Source: an uncultured Ectothiorhodospiraceae bacterium
Lineage (GTDB): Bacteria > Pseudomonadota > Gammaproteobacteria > UBA6429 > Thiohalophilaceae
Length of the DNA: 64,000 nt
Direction of reading: 5' to 3'
Assembly: GCA_947260005.1 (NCBI GenBank)
Contig: CAMYOL010000068.1
Coordinates: 1-64,000 of the forward strand
A model generated the notes under the pieces. It did no database searches. It saw nothing but the letters and a program-made list of their open reading frames with translations, and had not been told where the DNA came from. The position numbers and the translations under genes are program-made. Numbering within the stretch: the first letter of the stretch is position 1; the number at the start of each line of letters is the position of its first letter. Of the stretch, positions 42,934 to 54,157 are shown piece by piece.

Positions 42934-44190
42934 CTATCGTTTCATAGAGTCAAAGAATTCATTATTTGTCTTAGATACTTTCATCTTATCGATCAAAAAT
43001 TCCATCGCGGCCAGCTCGTCCATATCATGCACGACCTTGCGAATAATCCACATCTTTTGCAGCTCATCCGATTTAGTCAGCAGCTCCTCACGACGCGTAC
43101 CAGAACGATTGATGTTAATCGCAGGATAGATACGTTTTTCGGCGATACGGCGATCCAGGTGGATTTCAAGGTTACCGGTGCCTTTGAATTCCTCGTAGAT
43201 CACGTCATCCATTCTTGAACCCGTATCAATCAGTGCCGTGGCCAGGATCGTCAATGAGCCGCCTTCTTCAATGTTTCGTGCCGCCCCAAAGAATCGCTTC
43301 GGACGATGCAGGGCATTCGCATCAACACCACCGGTGAGTACCTTACCGGACGATGGAATCACGGTGTTATAAGCACGCGCTAAACGGGTAATCGAATCCA
43401 GCAAGATAACGACATCCTTCTTATGCTCAACCAGGCGCTTGGCCTTTTCAATGACCATTTCGGCAACCTGCACATGGCGACTAGCCGGTTCATCAAAGGT
43501 TGAGGAAATGACTTCGCCTCGCACTGAGCGTTCCATTTCTGTGACTTCCTCTGGACGTTCATCGATGAGCAGGACCATCATATGAACCTCTGGATTACGG
43601 TTAGCAATCGAGGTCGCAATATTTTGCAGCATCATGGTCTTACCTGCTTTTGGCGGAGAGACAATCAAACCACGTGAACCTTTACCAACCGGGGCCGACA
43701 AATCAATGACCCGTGCGGTCATATCTTCCGTACTGCCATTACCCATCTCAAGTGGCAGGCGCTCATTCGGATGCAGTGGGGTTAAATTTTCAAATAAGAT
43801 TTTACCCTTGGCATTCTCAGGTGGCTCAAAGTTAATCTCACCAACTTTTAACAGCGCAAAATATCGTTCACCATCTTTGGGTGGGCGTATCTTGCCTGAG
43901 ACCGTGTCGCCAGTACGCAGATTAAAACGGCGAATTTGTGAGGGCGACACATAGATGTCATCCGGGCCAGCAAGATATGAGCTATTTGCCGATCGCAGAA
44001 AGCCAAAGCCATCTTGCAAGATCTCGAGCACCCCATCGCCGTAAATATCTTCACCACTCTTGGCGTGCGCCTTGAGTATGGAAAAGATGATGTCCTGTTT
44101 GCGGGCCCGCGACATATTGTCAATGCCCATTGAATTTGCGATGTCATTTAGTTTAGTTACTGGCGTAACTTTTAGTTCTGAGAGGTTCAT
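42934..44190 (-). CDS. rho: transcription termination factor Rho
   Basis: A 418-residue hexameric RNA helicase. An N-terminal Rho_N helical region opens [14 protein letters not shown], followed by the RNA-binding cold-shock-like domain ([15 protein letters not shown], about 54-120) and the RecA-type ATPase with Walker [12 protein letters not shown] (about 177-187), Walker [16 protein letters not shown], and the Q/R-loop regions. Downstream of trxA with 304 bases between, as in E. coli. Confidence 0.98.
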   Translation of the reverse strand: MNLSELKVTPVTKLNDIANSMGIDNMSRARKQDIIFSILKAHAKSGEDIYGDGVLEILQDGFGFLRSANSSYLAGPDDIYVSPSQIRRFNLRTGDTVSGKIRPPKDGERYFALLKVGEINFEPPENAKGKILFENLTPLHPNERLPLEMGNGSTEDMTARVIDLSAPVGKGSRGLIVSPPKAGKTMMLQNIATSIANRNPEVHMMVLLIDERPEEVTEMERSVRGEVISSTFDEPASRHVQVAEMVIEKAKRLVEHKKDVVILLDSITRLARAYNTVIPSSGKVLTGGVDANALHRPKRFFGAARNIEEGGSLTILATALIDTGSRMDDVIYEEFKGTGNLEIHLDRRIAEKRIYPAININRSGTRREELLTKSDELQKMWIIRKVVHDMDELAAMEFLIDKMKVSKTNNEFFDSMKR

Positions 44191-44494
44191 AGGTTTTTTT
44201 TTACTGTTAGGTTGTAGAAGTGATTTATGGATTGTGAATACAGCTCGACATACTGACGGCTATACGATTAATAAATTAACTTTAAGATTTACGATCTCTG
44301 AATGCTGATATAAATTCTGGGCTTTTGGTTTACAGTTCTGCCGGTAGGTAGTTTGTCACTTATCGGAAAACGAATGATTTAACTTTAATATTCTTTTAAG
44401 GAGGTGGAACGAATCGTGTCCACTTAAAATAAATCTAACACCAAATTTTGCCCACGTCCAGCCCTGGTTAGGGGCTTTTGTGAACATGGTCGGA
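44191..44494. other. rho leader region
   Basis: 304 bases between trxA and rho. Rho genes are commonly autoregulated through a long leader; I see T-rich stretches on the minus strand but no clear start site. A short AGCCC/GGGCT hairpin with T residues on the plus strand lies at about 44459-44478. Confidence 0.3.
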
Positions 44495-44821
44495 TTATAA
44501 GTTACTGTCAATAAAGGCCGTTAATTGCGATTTGGATACCGCGCCGACTTTGGTCGCCTCAACACCACCCGCCTTGAAAATCATCAAGGTTGGAATACCG
44601 CGTATACCAAATTTAGGCGGCGTTGCTGGATTCTCATCAATATTTAATTTAGCGACTTTTAGTTTACCGTCATACTCACCGGCAATCTCATCCAGGATGG
44701 GGGCAATCATTTTACAGGGCCCACACCAGTCAGCCCAATAATCCACGAGTACTGGACTATCCGATTGCAATACTTCTGCATCAAAACTGTCGTCTGTTAC
44801 GTAAACGATTTTCTCGCTCAA
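44495..44821 (-). CDS. trxA: thioredoxin 1
   Basis: Cytoplasmic disulfide reductase, 108 residues. Active site WCGPC (32-36), plus the cis-Pro segment [11 protein letters not shown]. Divergent from rhlB and upstream of rho, the conserved gammaproteobacterial arrangement. Confidence 0.98.
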   Translation of the reverse strand: MSEKIVYVTDDSFDAEVLQSDSPVLVDYWADWCGPCKMIAPILDEIAGEYDGKLKVAKLNIDENPATPPKFGIRGIPTLMIFKAGGVEATKVGAVSKSQLTAFIDSNL

Positions 44822-45032
44822 GTTGATTCTCCCATCATGTAATAATAAATACGCCCGCTCTAAAGTAGTCAGGCCTATCCCCGAGCACTATTCCATAGCG
44901 CCGTTCAATGTCTCAAGAATAGTCGATATGGTGGCTTTTTGTAAAAACCAAGCCCCGATATGTGTATTTGAGCCTAACATGAGATGCATTTCAAGCCCAC
45001 AGACAACGCGGTATTCTGTTATGCTGTCGCCC

Positions 45033-46337
45033 ATGCAAGAAGACCACCTATCTGAAGTACAGTTCAAGCAACTCAATCTTCCCGAAAAACTGCTGCAAGG
45101 TATTGAAGCATCAGGCTTTTCTGCCTGCACGCCGATCCAGGCGGAGACCTTACCCCTGACCCTGCAGCAAAAGGATGTCGCCGGTCAGGCACAAACGGGA
45201 ACGGGCAAAACCGCTGCTTTTTTAATCGCTTGTTTCGCCAAACTGATTAATGAACCGGCTAATGAACGACGTAAACCCAACCAGCCCAGGGCCTTCATAT
45301 TGGCACCAACGAGAGAGCTAGCTGTACAAATCCATAAAGATGCGGTTGCCTTAAATAAAACCATCGGTTTTGGCATCGCAGTGGCTTATGGTGGCGCCGG
45401 TTATGAACAACAACGCAACGATATTCAACAGGGCGTCGACATCCTGATCGGCACACCTGGCCGTTTAATCGATTATTTCAAACAACATGTATTTGACCTA
45501 CGAGCCTTGCAGGTGCTGGTTCTGGATGAGGCAGATCGGATGTTTGACCTTGGTTTTATTAAGGATATACGTTATCTACTCAGACGTATGCCAAAACCAG
45601 AGGACCGTCTCAGTATGCTGTTTTCAGCCACCCTGTCTCACCGGGTGCAGGAACTTGCCTATGAGCACATGAACAACCCTAAACACGTCTCTATCGAGCC
45701 TGAACAGATCACCGCAGAAAAGGTCGAGGAACTGGTCTTTTACCCAGCAAAAGAAGAAAAAATCCCACTGTTACTTGGATTGTTAAAAAATCATGATCCA
45801 CATCGGGTGGTCATTTTTGTGAATACCAAACGCATGGCTGAAAAAATCATGGCGTATCTGAAGGGCAATGATCTGAGTGCCGCCGTCCTATCCGGTGATG
45901 TTCCCCAGAAGAAACGCCTTAGCCTGCTCAACGCCTTTACCTCGGGTGAAATCGACATCATGGTGGCGACTGATGTTGCCGCACGAGGCCTGCACATACC
46001 AGATGTCAGCCACGTCATTAATTTCGACCTGCCAAATGATGCCGAAGATTACGTCCATCGTATTGGCCGTACCGCCCGTGCTGGCTCCACTGGTGATGCC
46101 ATCAGCTTCGCCTGTGATGAGTACGTATTTTCTTTACCCGAGATCGAAGAATACATTGGCCATAAGATACCGGTACAAAGCATTACCCAGGAAGATCTGA
46201 TCACCCCCAAAGCCCCTATTTTTGAAGAGCGTAAAAAACGCCCTCACCATAACAAGCGCAAATCGGGTGGCGGTAACCGTTCAAATAACCGTAATAAAAG
46301 CCACAGCCACCACAACCGTTCTAATTCACCCAAATAG
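45033..46337 (+). CDS. rhlB: DEAD-box RNA helicase RhlB
   Basis: A 434-residue ATP-dependent RNA helicase, partner of the RNA degradosome in E. coli. Motifs in order: Q motif (GFSACTPIQ), Walker [42 protein letters not shown] and [10 protein letters not shown]. The C-terminal tail (about 395-434) is His/Asn/Arg-rich. I place the start at ATG 45033 because the following HLSEVQF matches the start of E. coli RhlB; ATG 45021 is an alternative, and the frame is open to 44823 without family similarity. Divergent from trxA. Confidence 0.93.
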   Translation: MQEDHLSEVQFKQLNLPEKLLQGIEASGFSACTPIQAETLPLTLQQKDVAGQAQTGTGKTAAFLIACFAKLINEPANERRKPNQPRAFILAPTRELAVQIHKDAVALNKTIGFGIAVAYGGAGYEQQRNDIQQGVDILIGTPGRLIDYFKQHVFDLRALQVLVLDEADRMFDLGFIKDIRYLLRRMPKPEDRLSMLFSATLSHRVQELAYEHMNNPKHVSIEPEQITAEKVEELVFYPAKEEKIPLLLGLLKNHDPHRVVIFVNTKRMAEKIMAYLKGNDLSAAVLSGDVPQKKRLSLLNAFTSGEIDIMVATDVAARGLHIPDVSHVINFDLPNDAEDYVHRIGRTARAGSTGDAISFACDEYVFSLPEIEEYIGHKIPVQSITQEDLITPKAPIFEERKKRPHHNKRKSGGGNRSNNRNKSHSHHNRSNSPK

Positions 46338-46477
46338 TTAAACCTTCTGCCCGATTGGTCGACTCTAGTATTGGCTAGATATTCAATAAAACAATTTTGT
46401 CTTTTAATAATCAAACTTAACATCTGAATCATATCTTCGCGGTTGATATGAATTGCCATGACATAGAGGTCAAGCAC

Positions 46478-47158
46478 ATGAAGTTTATTCAGTATAAAAA
46501 ATACTTTCTTTTATTCGGTCTGGTTTGCTTCTCGCTTGTGGGTTGCGCGACCGATGAATTTGGCAATGAGCGTCCGTTCACGGATGCTGAAAAGGGCGTG
46601 ATGATCGGTGCCGCAGTAGGTGTGCTGGCCGGTTTAACAACAAAGAATAAAAAGAATAAAGCCATCTTATATGGTGCTGTGGGTGGTATCGCGGGTGGTG
46701 CCATCGGTAGCTATATGGATAGCCAGAAAAAAGATTTCGAAAAACAATTACAGGATCAGATTCGTAGTGGCGACATCACCGTCGACAAACTCCCCAATGA
46801 TGTCCTGGTGGTGACCATGACAGCACAAACCGCCTTTGATATTGACTCAACAAAGATCAAAGCCGGTTTCCATGACTCGATGAACAAGATTGCCAAAATT
46901 GTCAAAAAATACGGTAAAACTCATTTGAGTTTAGTGGGCCACACCGACAGCACAGGTTCTAAATCTTATAACCAGAAATTATCCGTTAAGCGCGCCAAAA
47001 GCGTTCATACTTACTTAAGTCATCAAGGTATTATCGAACAACGCCTGGCCTATTATGGGATGGGTGAAGAAAAACCTCGCGCCGACAATTCAACAAAACG
47101 TGGTAGAACTTTAAACCGTCGGGTTGAAGTTGTAATCGAGCCAATTAGAGAACAGTAA
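46478..47158 (+). CDS. OmpA-family outer-membrane lipoprotein (YiaD/Pal-like)
   Basis: A 226-residue protein. The lipobox SLVGC places the lipidated Cys near residue 23. A glycine-zipper segment (about 48-90: GVMIGAAVGVLAG, GAVGGIAGGAIGSYMD) is followed by an OmpA peptidoglycan-binding domain (about 110-220) with SLVGHTDSTGSKSYNQ and RRVEVVIEP. It anchors the outer membrane to peptidoglycan. The start at ATG 46478 is chosen because GAGG precedes it and it begins the signal sequence; an ATG 30 bases earlier is unlikely. Confidence 0.93.
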   Translation: MKFIQYKKYFLLFGLVCFSLVGCATDEFGNERPFTDAEKGVMIGAAVGVLAGLTTKNKKNKAILYGAVGGIAGGAIGSYMDSQKKDFEKQLQDQIRSGDITVDKLPNDVLVVTMTAQTAFDIDSTKIKAGFHDSMNKIAKIVKKYGKTHLSLVGHTDSTGSKSYNQKLSVKRAKSVHTYLSHQGIIEQRLAYYGMGEEKPRADNSTKRGRTLNRRVEVVIEPIREQ

Positions 47159-47185
47159 ATACAACCGAGTTTTAGTTAGCGAAGA

Positions 47186-48660
<1,475 letters not shown>

Positions 48661-48768
48661 ACAGATCGGAGGCTGGCCCCATTAAAATATCAACAAATGG
48701 TTGACCCATAATGTAAACGCCTTTTCTGAAGGTTAAAAAAGAGGAGAGTTTATAGCAAAACTGGCTTT

Positions 48769-49923
48769 CTAAACCAGTAGCGTAAAGAATAAATTGTATT
48801 TATTAATCTGCAATAGTTCAGGTTTTTCACTGATTAAACGGAAATTATCAAAATTATCTGCATTAATCTTTTCTACGGTATAGGTAATCTTTTTCAGCAT
48901 ATCCTCATCAACAACCAGGTTGGCATGATGATAGGCGGTAATGACATGATGACACAGGATCAGTCCGAACATGCAGTCCAGAAACGTCGCCACATGGTTA
49001 CTCTGGATCGGATTCCATGGAAAACCATGGTTTAAAAATTTCACATATATGTATTTTTCAAAAAAAGGCTCGTATCGCTCGATTTCAGTCTGTTCACGCC
49101 ACTTGATAAAATTAGTTAAGCTAATATTGGGAATACTAATCTTGAACCGCTCTTCTAAAGCTTGCTTGTATTTTGCCATCAACCCGGTATCCAGGGTTTG
49201 CAGGAAATTCTTAATTTCTGCTTTATCGCGTTCAAATTCTTTATTGTGAGATTCATCTCGCCACTGTTGCCATTTCTTATGTAATTGTTCAGGTGATAAT
49301 TGATAGCGACTATTAAGTAATTCAGTGGTCAAGGTATCTTCTGTGGCCAACTGCATAATCTCACCGATCACCGTAGAAAGTGCATAGAGCTTTAAACCTA
49401 AATAGATATCGTCAAGTTTAAAAATACTTTCCATATAGTGATGAATCGAATTGGAAAGTTGACTAATAATGTCGAGCCCCTGTGATCCGTACAAAGCACT
49501 TTCGTTTTCAATTAACGTCTTTGCATCTGCACGAGCCAACAATTCAATGATACCTGGACAAGACAGATGTGCAGTCTCAAAACGTAAAGTATTTTTATTG
49601 ATAATATCACGAGGAAACATTTGACATGATTGTGGTAAATAAGCGTGGGTAAAGGATTTCTGGATATCACACAAACCATCTTCATCAAGATGAATGCAAT
49701 TACCATTTTCTTTGCGAATTAAGACCAGTTCGTTTGGATTTTGATGGGATTCTTCAATGGTACCGATTAATGCCTGACGTTTAGCAGGATCATTAATGGT
49801 CTGCCACTTACCAAGCGTTTCTTTATCGACATGAGCATTCCATTGATGACAGCAATCATCCGGACAGGCATCTGCCAGGCAGGTAAAAGAATCAAGTAAA
49901 CTGAGTCTGGCATCATTTGACAT
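48769..49923 (-). CDS. FliB-like (flagellin lysine-N-methylase family) cysteine-rich protein
   Basis: A 384-residue protein whose N-terminus carries the FliB/YkgJ-type Cys cluster: CLADACPDDCC, then CIHLDEDGLC, SCQMFPRD and LSCPG. FliB methylates flagellin lysines in enteric bacteria; the Cys residues probably bind an Fe-S cluster or zinc. The remaining 250 residues are helical. No flagellin or other flagellar gene is present here, so the substrate may differ. It is isolated between tsaC and topA. Confidence 0.75.
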   Translation of the reverse strand: MSNDARLSLLDSFTCLADACPDDCCHQWNAHVDKETLGKWQTINDPAKRQALIGTIEESHQNPNELVLIRKENGNCIHLDEDGLCDIQKSFTHAYLPQSCQMFPRDIINKNTLRFETAHLSCPGIIELLARADAKTLIENESALYGSQGLDIISQLSNSIHHYMESIFKLDDIYLGLKLYALSTVIGEIMQLATEDTLTTELLNSRYQLSPEQLHKKWQQWRDESHNKEFERDKAEIKNFLQTLDTGLMAKYKQALEERFKISIPNISLTNFIKWREQTEIERYEPFFEKYIYVKFLNHGFPWNPIQSNHVATFLDCMFGLILCHHVITAYHHANLVVDEDMLKKITYTVEKINADNFDNFRLISEKPELLQINKYNLFFTLLV

Positions 49924-49943
49924 AGTTAGATTATATCAAATGC

Positions 49944-52247
49944 TTAACTTTCTGCCTCTTCTTTGTCTTCATCTTCGACGGCTTCCACGAAATTGCAATT
50001 ATCTTGCGGGCAAACATATTCGGTACCGCGACGTTTCGTGACTTTTTTGGTCAACATGGGCCATGAACATTCCGGACAGGTCTTATCGATCGGTTCATTC
50101 CAGACTGCATATTTGCACGTAGGGTAATGTTCACAGGAAAAGAAGATTTTACCACGACGAGATTTGCGTTTGAGCATGTTGCCTTTTTTACATTCGGGAC
50201 ACTTCACGCCCATGTCTTCAGGTTTTTCCAGCGGCTCAATAAATTTACAATCCGGGTAACCACTACAGCCAATAAATTTCCCGTACTTACCATGTCGAAT
50301 TAATAAATCAGATTTACATTCAGGGCACTTACGTCCTTCAATCGCGGCTTGATCTTCACTGTCATCGTCACCATTCACATTTCGCGTATATGAACACTCA
50401 GGATAATTGTTGCAACCGATAAAACGACCACGGCGTCCCAGGCGGATAGCCAGATCACCCCCACATTCAGGGCACTTTTCATCTATGGCTTCATGGGTGA
50501 CATCTTTTCGATCGACATTTTTTTCTTTGTCATCTACCAGATCTTTGAACGGTTCCCAGAAATTTTTCATGATCGGGACCCAGTCTTTTTCACCACGTGA
50601 GATCGCATCCAGCTCATCTTCCATACGCGCCGTAAAATCATAGTCAACGTAATTGGTGAAGTGCTCTGTTAAAAATTTATTAACAATTCTGCCTACATCG
50701 GTTGGAATAAATCGCTTCTTATCCATCTCAACGTATTCTCGATGCTGCAAGGTCGAAATAATTGATGCATAAGTTGAAGGGCGACCAATACCATGCTCTT
50801 CAAGTGACTTAACTAATGAGGCTTCGGAGTAGCGCGGTGGAGGTTCGGTAAAATGCTGTTCGGGTTTAATCTTGATTAACTTGACCGTTTTACCTTCTTC
50901 CAATGGTGGCAACATCTTTTCGTCGTCTTCACTGGCCTTCACATCATCGGCACCTTCCTGATAAACCGCCATAAAACCGGGATCCACCAAAGTAGAACCG
51001 TTGGCCCTGAATACAATCTCTTCATTTGCAGCAAGATCAACTGATACCGTATCCAGTGTGGCATGAATCATTTGACAAGCCACGGTACGTTTCCAGATCA
51101 ATCCGTATAAACGATACTGATCTTTAGACAAAGACTTTTTAATCTTGGTGGGTTCATGTAATACAGAAGTAGGGCGGATAGCCTCATGCGCCTCCTGTGC
51201 ATTTTTCGATTTCGTCTTATAAGTTCTAGGCTCTGCGGGTACATTTTTTTTACCATAACGCTCGCCAATGTAGTCGCGGATTTCAGTCAAGGCATCTTCA
51301 GAAAGATTCACCGAGTCAGTACGCATGTAGGTAATTAAACCCACGGTCTCACCTTCCAGCTCAATACCTTCATACAGCTGTTGCGCAACACTCATGGTCT
51401 TTCTGGCGGTAAATCCAAGTTTACGTGCCGCTTCCTGTTGCATGGTTGAAGTCGTGAAGGGTGCAGTAGGATTACGCTTACGTTTTTTCTTATCAACCTT
51501 GGCGATTTTCAACTCGCCTTTAGCGGCATCATCAATTGCTTTTTCAGCGGCCTTGGCTTTTTTCTCATTGTTAATCGCAAACTGGGTTAACTTTTTACCT
51601 TCATAGGTAAAGAGTTTTGAAGTAAACGGAGTGCCTTCCGTTTCAACCTCAGCCTGTACAGTCCAGTATTCTTTTGGATCAAATTTTTCGATTTCGAGTT
51701 CACGCTCAACAATCAAACGTAAAGCAGGACTTTGTACTCGGCCCGCCGATAAACCACGACGAATTTTTTTCCATAATAACGGGGAGAGATTAAAGCCAAC
51801 TAAATAGTCCAATGCGCGACGAGCAAGTTGTGCATTAATTAAATCTTTGGATAATTCTTCAGGATGTTCAACGGCTTCTTTGACCGCATTTTTAGTAACT
51901 TCGTTAAATGATACACGACCTACAGTTTTATCGTCTAACAAACCCCGTTCCTGCAGGATCTCGTACAAGTGCCATGAAATGGCTTCACCTTCTCTATCCG
52001 GGTCAGTTGCGAGGTATAAATGGTCAGCTTTCTTTAATGCCTTAACGATGGCATCAACATGCTTCTCATTTTTTTCAATAAGCTGGTATTTCATGGCGAA
52101 GTCATTGGCGGGATCGACGGCGCCTTCTTTAGGTAATAAATCGCGTACGTGACCATACGAGGCCAGTACCTCAAAGCCTCTACCCAAATATTTTTTAATA
52201 GTCTTTGCTTTGGCTGGTGACTCCACGATAACGAGACTTTTAGCCAT
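49944..52247 (-). CDS. topA: DNA topoisomerase I
   Basis: Type IA topoisomerase relaxing negative supercoils, 767 residues. Toprim domain opens with SLVIVESPAKAKTIKKYLG and includes LATDPDREGEAISWHL. The active-site Tyr is in VGLITYMRTDSV, near 305. The C-terminus carries four zinc-ribbon repeats (CPECGGD...CNNYPEC; CPECKSD...CSGYPDC; CPECKKG...CEHYPTC; CPECSWP...CPQDNC) and an acidic tail. Upstream is smg, across a hairpin. Confidence 0.98.
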   Translation of the reverse strand: MAKSLVIVESPAKAKTIKKYLGRGFEVLASYGHVRDLLPKEGAVDPANDFAMKYQLIEKNEKHVDAIVKALKKADHLYLATDPDREGEAISWHLYEILQERGLLDDKTVGRVSFNEVTKNAVKEAVEHPEELSKDLINAQLARRALDYLVGFNLSPLLWKKIRRGLSAGRVQSPALRLIVERELEIEKFDPKEYWTVQAEVETEGTPFTSKLFTYEGKKLTQFAINNEKKAKAAEKAIDDAAKGELKIAKVDKKKRKRNPTAPFTTSTMQQEAARKLGFTARKTMSVAQQLYEGIELEGETVGLITYMRTDSVNLSEDALTEIRDYIGERYGKKNVPAEPRTYKTKSKNAQEAHEAIRPTSVLHEPTKIKKSLSKDQYRLYGLIWKRTVACQMIHATLDTVSVDLAANEEIVFRANGSTLVDPGFMAVYQEGADDVKASEDDEKMLPPLEEGKTVKLIKIKPEQHFTEPPPRYSEASLVKSLEEHGIGRPSTYASIISTLQHREYVEMDKKRFIPTDVGRIVNKFLTEHFTNYVDYDFTARMEDELDAISRGEKDWVPIMKNFWEPFKDLVDDKEKNVDRKDVTHEAIDEKCPECGGDLAIRLGRRGRFIGCNNYPECSYTRNVNGDDDSEDQAAIEGRKCPECKSDLLIRHGKYGKFIGCSGYPDCKFIEPLEKPEDMGVKCPECKKGNMLKRKSRRGKIFFSCEHYPTCKYAVWNEPIDKTCPECSWPMLTKKVTKRRGTEYVCPQDNCNFVEAVEDEDKEEAES

Positions 52248-52301
52248 GATCCTTCCTTAACTTACTGTGTTAATCCTGCCAGGTGATATTGAATAGCGAA
52301 A

Positions 52302-52320
52302 TGCCCGCAATAGCGGGCAT
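52302..52320 (-). terminator. hairpin between smg and topA, probable terminator
   Basis: ATGCCCGC and GCGGGCAT form an eight-base perfect stem with a three-base loop, 26 bases after the smg stop; the T tract is weak. Confidence 0.6.
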
Positions 52321-52346
52321 CCTGCTTTAAGACGTTAACAAATTGC

Positions 52347-52823
52347 TTAATGTAAGATACCTGCATTTTCATCAAACACCAAATCTTCCATCCAGGCATA
52401 GGCCTCTTCACGGCCGGGTTGATTAAATAACACCATCAGTACAACCCATTTTAAGTGTTCCATATCGACATCATCTTCATTGAGCGCCATGATTCGATCG
52501 ACCACGAGTTCTCGCGCAGAGTGATCGAGTACGCCTACATTTTCTAAAAACTGCAAAAAGCCACGCGCCTCGGTATCGAGCCTTTCCGTCTCCTGTTCAG
52601 TATAGACACGAATCGATACATTATGCTGGGCAGGTATTAATGCTTCGTCTTGCAGGTTAGTTAAGCCTTCCAACCAGTCAAACGCTTTACTTATTTGGCG
52701 ATGATGAAATCCGGCTTGTTGTAACTCACTGCGTAAAGCCTCTTCGTCTTTGTCGGCTTCTATCTCATCATTCATGTAATTTTCAAACAAGTACATTAAT
52801 ACATCGAGAATATTTTCTTTCAT
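52347..52823 (-). CDS. smg: Smg family protein (DUF494)
   Basis: A 158-residue acidic helical protein opening MKENILDVLMYLFENYM, with GFLQFLENVGVLDHSARELVVDR characteristic of Smg. Function poorly known; it is located beside dprA across Gammaproteobacteria, as here (29 bases downstream of dprA). Confidence 0.95.
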   Translation of the reverse strand: MKENILDVLMYLFENYMNDEIEADKDEEALRSELQQAGFHHRQISKAFDWLEGLTNLQDEALIPAQHNVSIRVYTEQETERLDTEARGFLQFLENVGVLDHSARELVVDRIMALNEDDVDMEHLKWVVLMVLFNQPGREEAYAWMEDLVFDENAGILH

Positions 52824-52852
52824 ACTATACTCCCCATAAGCTGATTATCCGC

Positions 52853-54019
52853 TTACCCATAACTTATTCCACTCAGTCTTTCTTTAATACAATCCCGGCT
52901 CGACCGGGTCCGGCAGTATTGCCCCGCACTGGTTATATGGACAAAATTCTGCAATTCCAATACCAACAGCATGGAGCAAACGACGTCTGCCGTCAATCCA
53001 CAGCGATCAATGACCTGATCGACGTTGGTGGGATCAAAATCCACGGCTTCAAGCACCTTACGGTAACCCACATCCAGGTTATCAAGCCCTATCGTTGGGC
53101 TTTCTTCACCATAGTCGAATTCGGTTTGGGTCAGCCTTAGATCAAACTCTTCCAGGATATCTCCAATGTTTTCAACAAGTTTCGCGCCCTGACGTAACAA
53201 CCAGTGACAACCGCGACTGGTTGGATTATGAATTGAACCCGGAATCGCAAACACATCGCGCCCCTGTTCCAGCGCCTGTTTGGCGGTTATCAGTGAGCCA
53301 CTTTTGAGCGCGGCTTCCACCACAATGACCCCACGCGACAGGCCACTAATAATACGGTTGCGTAATGGAAAATTGCGCCCCAGAGGTTTGGTTCCTAAAG
53401 GGAATTCAGAAATGATCAGTCCTTTGGATTCAATTTCATTTTCCAATCCCTTGTTTTTGCTTGGATAAATGACATCCAGGCCGGTACCGGCTACCGCGAT
53501 GGTTGCACCTGACACCGATAAGGCACCGTGGTGGGCCGCTGCATCGATGCCCAGCGCCATACCACTGGTGATGGTAAAGCCAAGCTTTGCCGCTCCAGCG
53601 GCAAGATCGTAGGCCGTCTCATAACCACTACGAGTTGGATTACGGCTTCCAACCACCGCCAGTTGTTGGCGTTCGAAAAAAGATGAATCGCCTTTGTAAT
53701 ATAGTAAAAATGGCGAATCGGTTATTTCAGCTAAAGACAACGGATAGTCTGGGTCATCTCGACATATCAGACCATGATGACTGACCTCTAACCACAGTAA
53801 CGTAGCATCGACTGCCGGCCAATCGGGTTTTGCTAATGCGTTACAGGCAAGTTCGCTTAGCCCCAGTGCCTGCCAGGCAAGGCTACCGGCCTCAAACAGA
53901 TCTTGCGGGTTGGTAAAGTGCTGTAAAAGTTGATTGGCGCGACGTGCACCGAGAATAGGATTAATTATATTCAGCGCTATCCAAAAGCGCAGTTCTTCCT
54001 GCTCCATCCCTGGTTTCAT
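52853..54019 (-). CDS. dprA: DNA-processing protein DprA
   Basis: Loads RecA on single-stranded DNA during natural transformation. The 388-residue protein has an N-terminal SAM-like region, the Rossmann-like core with AVVGSRNPTRSGYE, ITSGMALGIDAAAHHGAL and FPLGTKPLGRNFPLRNRIISGLS, and a C-terminal winged-helix domain (about 310-375). With the complete pilMNOPQ set elsewhere in the window this is consistent with competence, but dprA is also kept in non-competent species. Confidence 0.96.
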   Translation of the reverse strand: MKPGMEQEELRFWIALNIINPILGARRANQLLQHFTNPQDLFEAGSLAWQALGLSELACNALAKPDWPAVDATLLWLEVSHHGLICRDDPDYPLSLAEITDSPFLLYYKGDSSFFERQQLAVVGSRNPTRSGYETAYDLAAGAAKLGFTITSGMALGIDAAAHHGALSVSGATIAVAGTGLDVIYPSKNKGLENEIESKGLIISEFPLGTKPLGRNFPLRNRIISGLSRGVIVVEAALKSGSLITAKQALEQGRDVFAIPGSIHNPTSRGCHWLLRQGAKLVENIGDILEEFDLRLTQTEFDYGEESPTIGLDNLDVGYRKVLEAVDFDPTNVDQVIDRCGLTADVVCSMLLVLELQNFVHITSAGQYCRTRSSRDCIKERLSGISYG

Positions 54020-54069
54020 TTCAGTCTCCTTATTTTTTGGGTTAACTCTATCCTTGAGTACCCTAATAA

Positions 54070-54101
54070 TGACAAGCCCCGATTACGGATGCAATCAGGG
54101 C
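54070..54101 (-). terminator. probable terminator after the LysM lipoprotein gene
   Basis: On the minus strand GCCCTGATT and AATCGGGGC form a stem with one mismatch, followed by TTGTCATTATT. It lies about 60 bases after the stop at 54158. Confidence 0.45.
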
Positions 54102-54157
54102 CTGGGTCTATCTTTGTAGGATTTTTCTGAAATTAATTCAATAACTCCAGAGTTTTG

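Noticed and set aside
44459-44478. AGCCC/GGGCT hairpin with T residues on the plus strand as a terminator
   Set aside because: No plus-strand gene ends upstream of it and the minus strand lacks a T tract.
44823-45032. In-frame N-terminal extension of RhlB to 44823
   Set aside because: No ribosome-binding site and no family similarity; the divergent trxA promoter must lie in this region, and the RhlB family begins at 45033.
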